Made by a program: the position numbers and the translations under genes. The notes under the pieces are model-generated. The model saw nothing but the letters and a program-made list of their open reading frames with translations, had not been told where the DNA came from and searched no databases. DNA of 14,003 nucleotides. It comes from DATKZB01 sp035528235 (GTDB taxonomy: Bacteria > Planctomycetota > Phycisphaerae > FEN-1346). Position 1 is the stretch's first letter; the number at the start of each line of letters is the position of its first letter. This document shows, in pieces, positions 7,363 to 12,108 of the stretch. The stretch is from contig DATKZB010000155.1 in NCBI GenBank assembly GCA_035528235.1, positions 1 to 14,003 on the forward strand, read 5' to 3'.

Positions 7363-8119
7363 TCCTACAACGCCATTTCGCTACTTCATCCCGCCTGGCG
7401 GCCTTCCTAGGCCGCCAGGAACACTCTTCAGGCCCGATCGCGGCGGCCTGGGAAGGCCGCCGCGCGACAAGTGGCGTTGTAGGCGTAAGCATTGGACGCT
7501 CGCCCTGCTGGCCCTGGCGGCAGCCCAGGTGGCCGGGTGTGCGGCACACAAAACGCCCCCCGCCGTGGCCCACTACCTGGACCCGTCCGGCGGCATCGTC
7601 ACCGTCAACCGCGTCGTGTTCCTCCCCCTGGTCAACAACACCGACTACCCCGACATCGAGAAGGGTCTGGCGGACGACCTCGTCCAGACCATCCAGGCCA
7701 GGCAGGTCTTCCGCCTGGAGGTGGCGCCCTCGTCGACCGAGGCCCCCTCCACGTGGGGCCGGGCGGGGAACCGGGCCTTCTCGCTGAAGGAACTGGCCGA
7801 GATGCGCCGGGCCTTCGGCTGCGACGCCGTCCTCATCGGCGCCGTCAACAGTTTCCAACCGTATCCACACATGGGGACGGGCCTTTATCTGCGCCTGGTC
7901 GACCTCAGGGGCGGGCAACTCCTCTGGGCGGTCGACCACACCTGGGACTCCGGCAACCGCCAGACGCAACGCCGTATCGAGGCGTTCTTCGACCGTTGTC
8001 AGGACACCGGCGACAACCCGCTCGAGTGGCGCGTCGCCCTGGTCAGTTCGCGCGCCTTTCAGGGGTTCGTGGCCCAGGAGGTGGCGGAAACACTGCCCGA
8101 CCGTACCCCGGCCCGGTAG
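7337..8119 (+). CDS. TolB/CsgG-like lipoprotein with in-frame repeat insertion near N-terminus
   Basis: The 260-residue frame starts at GTG 7337 with AAAGGA at 7323-7328, 26 bp inside the previous gene. Residues 9-50 or so are the translation of repeat copy B. The hydrophobic core HWTLALLALAAAQVAGC follows, with lipobox VAGC and Cys68. No ATG, GTG or TTG lies in frame between 7337 and the hydrophobic core, so translation must pass through the repeat unless an unusual start is used. The mature part has VVFLPLVNNTDYPDIEKGLADDL, then a stretch ending FGCDAVLIGAV and LYLRLVDLRGGQLLWAVDHT, the pattern of TolB-N/CsgG/LpoB-like periplasmic lipoproteins, a fold also found in Vibrio FlgT. A flagellar envelope role is plausible; exact function is unknown. 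Confidence 0.75.
   Translation: MQPLHPRRNPTTPFRYFIPPGGLPRPPGTLFRPDRGGLGRPPRDKWRCRRKHWTLALLALAAAQVAGCAAHKTPPAVAHYLDPSGGIVTVNRVVFLPLVNNTDYPDIEKGLADDLVQTIQARQVFRLEVAPSSTEAPSTWGRAGNRAFSLKELAEMRRAFGCDAVLIGAVNSFQPYPHMGTGLYLRLVDLRGGQLLWAVDHTWDSGNRQTQRRIEAFFDRCQDTGDNPLEWRVALVSSRAFQGFVAQEVAETLPDRTPAR
7364..7483 (-). repeat. 120-bp hairpin repeat with terminal inverted repeats, copy B
   Basis: This is the better-preserved copy, in inverted orientation to copy A. The termini are perfect 12-bp inverted repeats (CCTACAACGCCA at 7364-7375, TGGCGTTGTAGG at 7472-7483). Hairpin one has arms CCTGGCGGCC/GGCCGCCAGG (7394-7419) and loop TTCCTA. Hairpin two has arms CGCGGCGGCC/GGCCGCCGCG (7439-7464) and loop TGGGAA. 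The two halves are roughly reverse complements, so the element is a long imperfect palindrome. CGTAA occurs directly on both sides (7358-7362 and 7484-7488), consistent with a target-site duplication. It carries no coding capacity for mobility and would depend on a transposase elsewhere. Confidence 0.87.
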
Positions 8120-8120
8120 G

Positions 8121-8188
8121 CCGGCCTGGCCGGTCCGCCCGGCCGGTGAGGCGGCGGCGGAAATAATTCCACGGCCGCCGGAGATTTT
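8121..8188 (+). terminator. Two hairpins after the lipoprotein gene, possible terminator
   Basis: Two inverted repeats follow the stop at 8119. The first is CCGGCC (8121-8126) with GGCCGG (8141-8146). The second is stronger: CGGCGGC-GGAA-ATAA-TTCC with a 3-base bulge and GCCGCCG (8152-8180), followed by GAGATTTT. The T-run is short and offset, so termination may be partial. The pair sits just upstream of the sigma-28 promoter at 8192 and would insulate flgM from read-through out of the fliA operon. Confidence 0.5.
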
Positions 8189-8191
8189 GGC

Positions 8192-8218
8192 TAAAGTTTT
8201 CTCGGCGCCAGCGGAAAA
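8192..8218 (+). promoter_or_regulatory. Sigma-28 (FliA) promoter for flgM
   Basis: TAAAGTTT at 8192-8199, an 11-base spacer, and GCGGAAAA at 8211-8218. The enterobacterial FliA consensus is TAAAGTTT-N11-GCCGATAA, so the -35 element matches exactly, the spacing is exact, and the -10 element matches 6 of 8. The start point would be near 8225, about 30 bases before the flgM ATG. Its placement directly before an anti-sigma-28-like gene makes a chance match unlikely. Confidence 0.8.
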
Positions 8219-8256
8219 TGAGATTGGGAGAAATACGGAAGCGGAGAGCATAAGCC

Positions 8257-8538
8257 ATGCAGATCGAACCAACCCACGGGTTTGACCCAGTCAGCATCCG
8301 CGAGGGCAGCAGGAACTTGGCCAAGGCCGACCAGGTTGCACCGGCCGGCGAGAAGGCCGCCGAGCAGAGCGAAGCGGCGTCGGCCTCGCTCGAGCCCACC
8401 ATTCGCCGGGCGGCCGAGGCACCCGAAATCCGCCAGGACGCCGTGGCACAGGCCAGGCGTCTCCTTGTCTCGGGCGAGTTGGATACACCGGAGAGCGCCA
8501 GGCGAACCGCCGAGGGGCTTCTGGAGCATGGCATTTAG
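8257..8538 (+). CDS. flgM: Anti-sigma-28 factor FlgM (probable)
   Basis: FlgM binds and inhibits FliA until it is exported through the completed hook-basal body. The product has 93 residues, the family's usual size. The N-terminal half is polar and probably disordered, which the export route requires. The C-terminal block from residue 57 (EIRQDAVAQARRLLVSGELD, then TPESARRTAEGLL) fits the FlgM sigma-binding helices, whose pattern is 'R.e.v..a...i.sG.y......iA..ll'. The start ATG 8257 has GGAGA at 8242-8246. A near-consensus sigma-28 promoter precedes it and an intrinsic terminator follows, so it is a single-gene unit under FliA control, giving negative feedback. Identification rests on short similarity plus context; the family is weakly conserved. 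Confidence 0.72.
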   Translation: MQIEPTHGFDPVSIREGSRNLAKADQVAPAGEKAAEQSEAASASLEPTIRRAAEAPEIRQDAVAQARRLLVSGELDTPESARRTAEGLLEHGI

Positions 8539-8593
8539 CATGGGGGTGCAAACCGCTTTATCTGGTATTTGATGACGCTGGCACTCCCAAGAT

Positions 8594-8622
8594 ATGGCCC
8601 ACACCGTGTGGGCCATTCTTTT
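8594..8622 (+). terminator. Intrinsic terminator after flgM
   Basis: ATGGCCCACAC at 8594-8604 and GTGTGGGCCAT at 8606-8616 are perfect reverse complements, realistically a 9-bp stem with a 5-base loop. TCTTTT follows at 8617-8622. This is the best Rho-independent terminator in the window, 55 bp after the flgM stop. Confidence 0.82.
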
Positions 8623-8780
8623 GCGCACCACCTCCTGCTCATCCCGTTGGCGGGTCCGCCGCCGACCCGATTCCGATCGTATCTCATTTGCCTGCAATAA
8701 CTTATACCCGCACGGCCACAGCAGTTCAACATGGCGCGTTCGTGCGGCGGGACCTCGGAATGTCAATTTAGGTAAAGTGC
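8623..8780. other. Non-coding stretch between flgM and the flagellin promoter
   Basis: This is part of the 415-bp gap between flgM and the flagellin gene. It contains no credible gene. Base composition is less GC-rich than in the genes, as expected of a regulatory region. I see a small inverted repeat, CGGGTC/GACCCG at 8651-8669, and a looser one, CCGCAC/GTGCGG, near 8709 and 8742. TAAAGTGC at 8773-8780 resembles a sigma-28 -35 box but has no matching -10 box at the right distance. Neither repeat has an evident role. Confidence 0.4.
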
Positions 8781-8807
8781 TTAAGTTGTCGTGGACCTCC
8801 ACGACAA
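8781..8807 (+). promoter_or_regulatory. Probable sigma-28 promoter of flagellin, overlapped by a perfect palindrome
   Basis: TTAAGTTG at 8781-8788, an 11-base spacer, and CACGACAA at 8800-8807 match the sigma-28 consensus at 6 of 8 and 5 of 8 positions with exact spacing. The match is weaker than that before flgM, but this is the best candidate upstream of flagellin. A perfect inverted repeat, TTGTCGTGGA (8786-8795) and TCCACGACAA (8798-8807) with a 2-base centre, covers the -35 end, spacer and -10 box. That is the usual layout of an operator for a dimeric regulator. The implied mRNA leader is about 140 bases. Confidence 0.5.
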
Positions 8808-8906
8808 TGAACTCTGAACCTCGCGGATGGGGAAACGATGCGTTGCGGCTACTATAGATTCGTCGTCTCGCGGCAGCCAACCTTTGGGTCAACGGTGCGG
8901 GCCAGC

Positions 8907-8944
8907 GGGGCCTGCACAGAAGGATCAGGCCTCTTTTACAGGGA
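8907..8944 (+). promoter_or_regulatory. Flagellin mRNA leader: hairpin with GGA in loop, then ribosome site
   Basis: GGGGCCTG (8907-8914) pairs with CAGGCCTC (8926-8933) with one G-U pair. The 11-base loop contains AGGAT. TTTT follows at 8934-8937, so the hairpin could also act as a weak attenuator. The ribosome site GGGAG (8941-8945) is embedded in ACAGGGA, which fits the ACANGGA core bound by CsrA. A GGA in a hairpin loop plus a second overlapping the ribosome site is the pattern of CsrA-repressed flagellin leaders such as Bacillus hag. No csrA or fliW is in this window, so this is inference. Confidence 0.4.
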
Positions 8945-8953
8945 GAATGGGAC

Positions 8954-9781
8954 ATGCTGGCGATCAAGAACAATCTCATGGCGGAGGGTGCGGCCCGGAG
9001 CGTGGGCAAGTCGTACGATGCACTGGCCCAGTCTGTCCAGCGGCTGTCATCCGGCCTGCGCATCAACGGCGCAGCGGACGACGCGGCAGGCTTGGCCGTC
9101 CGTGACGTGATGCGCGCCGACATCGCTGTCCTGAGGCAGGGCTCCCGGAATGCCCAGGACGGCATCAGCCTGTTGCAGACGGCTGAAGGTGCCCTGGAGG
9201 TCGTGGACGAAGTGCTCATCCGAATGAAGGAACTGGCCGAACAGGCGGCAACCGAGTCGTACTCGACCGCGCAGCTCGCCATCATGGACGACGAGTTCCA
9301 GGCCATGATGCTCGAGATCGATCGAATCGCCGCCGCCACCAAGTTCAACGGCATCAGCCTCATCGACGATGCCACCGCCACCGTCCACATCCACTTTGGC
9401 ACCAGCAACACCGCTGACGACGCCATCGACGTCACGTTGGTGAATGCGACCAGTGCGGCCGATGGCCTCAACGTTGTCGGCATGACCATCACCGACACGA
9501 CGACCGCCCAGGCCTCGCTGGCGGCGCTCGACCTGGCCATCGTAGCCAACGCCGGCAACCGCGCGTCCCTCGGGTACACCATGAACCGCCTCGAACACAC
9601 GATCTCGGTGCTGGGCATCCAGACCGAGAACCTGGTGGTGGCCGAGTCGCGGATCTCCGACGTCGACATGGCCACCGAGATGACCGCCATGACCCGCAAC
9701 CAAGTGCTGACCCAGGCGGGCGTCGCCATGCTCGCCCAGGCCAACGCCATGCCGCAGATGGCCCTCACGCTGTTGCGGTAA
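8954..9781 (+). CDS. fliC: Flagellin
   Basis: This is the filament subunit, 275 residues. The N-terminal D0/D1 block covers about 1-140, including SVQRLSSGLRINGAADDAAGLAV, ISLLQTAEGALEVVDEVLIRMKELA and KFNGISLI. The C-terminal D1/D0 block covers about 200-275, including NRLEHTISVLGIQTENLVVAESRISD, DMATEMTAMTRNQVLTQAGVAMLAQAN and the terminal LTLLR. The variable middle is only about 60 residues, so there is one small exposed domain rather than full D2/D3. GTG and other early starts are unnecessary: ATG 8954 has GGGAG 8 bases upstream and the sequence begins at the usual flagellin position. It would be exported by the FlhA/FlhB/FliPQR gate with FliS as chaperone. The gene name is by analogy; it could equally be hag or flaA. 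Confidence 0.98.
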   Translation: MLAIKNNLMAEGAARSVGKSYDALAQSVQRLSSGLRINGAADDAAGLAVRDVMRADIAVLRQGSRNAQDGISLLQTAEGALEVVDEVLIRMKELAEQAATESYSTAQLAIMDDEFQAMMLEIDRIAAATKFNGISLIDDATATVHIHFGTSNTADDAIDVTLVNATSAADGLNVVGMTITDTTTAQASLAALDLAIVANAGNRASLGYTMNRLEHTISVLGIQTENLVVAESRISDVDMATEMTAMTRNQVLTQAGVAMLAQANAMPQMALTLLR

Positions 9782-9796
9782 ACCTGACACATCCGG

Positions 9797-9846
9797 GGAG
9801 GCGGCCCCTCGCCTTCGCTGCCTTGAAGCGTAACGGGGCCGCCTCC
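9797..9846 (+). terminator. Strong hairpin between flagellin and fliD
   Basis: GGAGGCGGCCCC (9797-9808) and GGGGCCGCCTCC (9835-9846) form a perfect 12-bp stem. The 26-base loop can form a smaller inner stem (CGC-TTC with one bulged C, pairing with GAAGCG). No T-run follows, so it is not a classical Rho-independent terminator. It is more likely an mRNA 3' stabiliser or partial terminator that lets flagellin mRNA exceed fliD-fliS mRNA. No separate fliD promoter is evident. Confidence 0.6.
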
Positions 9847-9884
9847 GCGGGACCTTGGACCCAGGACTCGCCGGGAGGTGCACC

Positions 9885-11531
9885 GTGTCCGCCATCTCTC
9901 TGTCAGGGCTGCAGACCGGCATCGACACCTCGCTCCTCATTCAGCAACTCGTGGCGGCCTCGAGCCGGCCGGTCGAACTCCTTCAGCAGCGACAGGCCCG
10001 CTGGCAGAGCAAGGCCGACGCGTTCTCGGCCCTCCAGGTCTCCCTCGAGGCCCTCAGGACGGCCGCCGACGCCATCCACGACTCCTCCGATCTGCGGGCC
10101 TACGCCGTCCAGTGCAGCAACGACGACACCGTGACGGCCCAGGTGGCGTCCGGCGCCACCGAGGGCACGCACGAAATCGTCGTCGACCAACTGGCCGCCG
10201 CCGAACGCGAGGTCCACGCCGGCCTGGCCGTCGCCGACACCCTCGTCGGCGTCGGCGCCTTCTCGTACACCTACAACGGCCAGACCCGGACGATCCAAAC
10301 CTCGGACCAGACCACCCTCCAGGGCCTGGCCAGCCTCATCAACAACGACGCCGGCAACCCCGGCGTCAGGGCCAGCGTCCTGGAGTACGACGCCGGCGGC
10401 GACCAGGTCTACCACCTGGTCCTGGGCGGCGACCAAACGGGCGCCGACTACGCCATTGCCGTCAACGACGCCCAGACGACCCTCGACGGCACGGGCGACA
10501 CCGTCGATTTTCGCCAGGCCACCTTCACCGAGTCGCAGACCGCCCGCAGCAGCCGCGTGCGGGTCGACGGGTACCCCGCCGGCGCCTGGATCGAGCGCGA
10601 CAGCAACACCATCGACGACATCCTGGCGGGCATCACCCTGCGGCTGCACGCCGCGGGCACCGCCCAGGTCAGCCTGACCCGCGACACCGAGGGCCTGAAG
10701 ACCAAACTGGCGGCCCTTGTCGACGCCTACAACGATGCCGTGGACCTTATGAAGCAGCAGACCGCCTACGACCAGACGACGGCGTCGGGCGGCGTCCTGT
10801 CGGGCGAGTACACCATCCGGCACGTCCGGCAGCAACTCCGCCTGCCGATCATCGAGAAGGCCGTCGGGTTCCTTGCGGGCACCGACGCCTACACCCTGGC
10901 CGGTCGGGTCGGCCTGAGCATCGACCGCTACGGCCAACTCGGACTGGACGAGGACACGCTCGACGAGGCCCTGACCGACGACTACCTGGGCGTGCTGAAC
11001 CTGCTGGGTGCCGACCGTACCGGCGCCTCCGATTCGGCGAACCTCCAGTACTACGGCGCCACCACGGCGACCACCCCGGGCACCTACGCCGTCCGGGCCG
11101 TCCTCGCGGCGGGGGTCCTGGTCTCGGCCCAGGTCAAACTGGCCACCGAAGGCGACGGCGCCTGGCGCGATGCCGTCGTCGAGGGCAACCTCATCATCGG
11201 CGCCGACGGGTACCCCGAAGGCGGGCTCCGCGTCACCGCCGCCTACGACGGCTCGGGCACGGTCGAGGCCGAGGTTCGCATCCGCCAGGGCATCGGCGGC
11301 CGTCTCTTCGACACCCTCGACAACCTGCTCGCCTCCACCGACGGCACCATCGCCCTGGCCGAGAAGCGGTGCGAGAACGCCATCAGCGGCCTGCAGAAGA
11401 ACATCGAACGCCAGGAATACCGTCTTTCACGGATGGAATTGCGCCTGCGGACCCAGTTCGCACGGCTCGAACAGGCCCTGACGATGCTGGAGGCCCAACG
11501 CATGGCCCTCGGCGCCGGCACGTCGGCCTAG
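9885..11531 (+). CDS. fliD: Flagellar filament cap protein FliD (HAP2)
   Basis: FliD caps the filament tip and guides flagellin polymerisation. I place the start at GTG 9885, preceded by GGGAGGTG (9873-9880); this gives 548 residues beginning VSAISLSGLQTGIDTSLLIQQL, where FliD proteins normally begin. A GTG/ATG further upstream would add residues unlike the family. The N-terminal domain (about 1-100) includes the typical RPVELLQQRQARWQSKADAF. The core follows, with GTHEIVVDQLAAAE and LKTKLAALVDAYNDAVDLMKQQTAYD near residue 270. The C-terminal coiled coil includes ISGLQKNIERQEYRLSRMEL and RTQFARLEQALTMLEAQR. An extra segment of about 80 residues (about 387-468, starting YYGATTATTPGTYAV) interrupts the C-terminal domain. 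fliS follows 13 bp later. Confidence 0.95.
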   Translation: MSAISLSGLQTGIDTSLLIQQLVAASSRPVELLQQRQARWQSKADAFSALQVSLEALRTAADAIHDSSDLRAYAVQCSNDDTVTAQVASGATEGTHEIVVDQLAAAEREVHAGLAVADTLVGVGAFSYTYNGQTRTIQTSDQTTLQGLASLINNDAGNPGVRASVLEYDAGGDQVYHLVLGGDQTGADYAIAVNDAQTTLDGTGDTVDFRQATFTESQTARSSRVRVDGYPAGAWIERDSNTIDDILAGITLRLHAAGTAQVSLTRDTEGLKTKLAALVDAYNDAVDLMKQQTAYDQTTASGGVLSGEYTIRHVRQQLRLPIIEKAVGFLAGTDAYTLAGRVGLSIDRYGQLGLDEDTLDEALTDDYLGVLNLLGADRTGASDSANLQYYGATTATTPGTYAVRAVLAAGVLVSAQVKLATEGDGAWRDAVVEGNLIIGADGYPEGGLRVTAAYDGSGTVEAEVRIRQGIGGRLFDTLDNLLASTDGTIALAEKRCENAISGLQKNIERQEYRLSRMELRLRTQFARLEQALTMLEAQRMALGAGTSA

Positions 11532-11544
11532 AAGGACTCGGGTG

Positions 11545-11907
11545 ATGGACCATCGAATTGCCGCCTACCAGGAGACCGCCGTTTCGACCCAGACCCGGGG
11601 GCGGCTCGTCGTCCTGCTGTACGAGGGGGCCATCAAGTTCCTCAAACTGGCCCAACGCCAGATCGAGGCCGGCAACCTCGGCGCCAAGGGACAGTACATC
11701 AACAAGGCCCTCGCCATCCTCGACGAACTCGATGCCAGCCTTAACCTCGACGCCGGGGGAGAGGTGGCACAGAACCTCCGCACACTCTACCATTTCATGC
11801 AGCGGCACCTCGGCCAGGCCAACATCCACAGCGACCCGCACCGCATCCAGGACGTGCTCGATTGCCTCGAAGACCTGGCCGAAGGCTGGCGAGCCGTCAC
11901 CCGCTGA
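11545..11907 (+). CDS. fliS: Flagellin export chaperone FliS
   Basis: FliS binds the C-terminus of flagellin in the cytoplasm, prevents early polymerisation and delivers it to FlhA. The 120-residue product opens with DHRIAAYQETAVSTQTRGRLVVLLYEGAIKFLK, the family's N-terminal signature. Predicted helices then fill the rest, with YINKALAILDELDASLNLDAGGEVAQNLRTLYHFMQRHL typical of FliS. ATG 11545 has AAGGA at 11532-11536 at 8-base spacing; GTG 11542 one codon earlier is possible. It follows fliD by 13 bp and ends the flagellar run in this window. No fliT-like gene follows. Confidence 0.96.
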   Translation: MDHRIAAYQETAVSTQTRGRLVVLLYEGAIKFLKLAQRQIEAGNLGAKGQYINKALAILDELDASLNLDAGGEVAQNLRTLYHFMQRHLGQANIHSDPHRIQDVLDCLEDLAEGWRAVTR

Positions 11908-12108
11908 CCGCCGCCGCGCCCGCACACCGCCCCTGTCCGTACTGAGAACTCCATCCGGCCCTGGGTTGTGATGGTTCAGGCAACCTGGTGGGCATGTTCG
12001 GAGACCATGGGTTCAACCGACCTGCCGGAAGGAGTTGCCGTAAGATCACCGAGGACGGCGTTTTCGGCAGGGACAGCCCTAACGCCTGCCGGACGCCGGC
12101 CGGATGCG
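11908..12108. other. Convergent intergenic gap between fliS and the alpha-galactosidase
   Basis: About 200 bp separate the stop codons of two converging genes. I find no credible gene and no strong T-tailed terminator on either strand. GCCGG-ACG-CCGGC at 12088-12100 is a small perfect inverted repeat next to the alpha-galactosidase stop and may act as a weak terminator on the minus strand. GGTTCAACC near 12013 resembles a tRNA T-arm but lacks the rest of a cloverleaf. Confidence 0.4.

Noticed and set aside
8578..8600. TGGCAC as a sigma-54 -24 element upstream of flagellin
   Set aside because: No TTGC follows at the required spacing, and the sequence lies before the flgM terminator.
8773..8799. 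TAAAGTGC as an alternative flagellin sigma-28 -35 box
   Set aside because: With an 11-base spacer the -10 position reads TGGACCTC, which does not resemble GCCGATAA; the 8781 alignment is better.
9855..9884. Start of FliD at 9855
   Set aside because: The ten extra residues are not FliD-like, and the ribosome site GGGAGGTG lies directly before GTG 9885.
11960..12030. tRNA-like motif with GGTTCAACC
   Set aside because: No anticodon arm, D-arm or acceptor pairing could be assembled around it.
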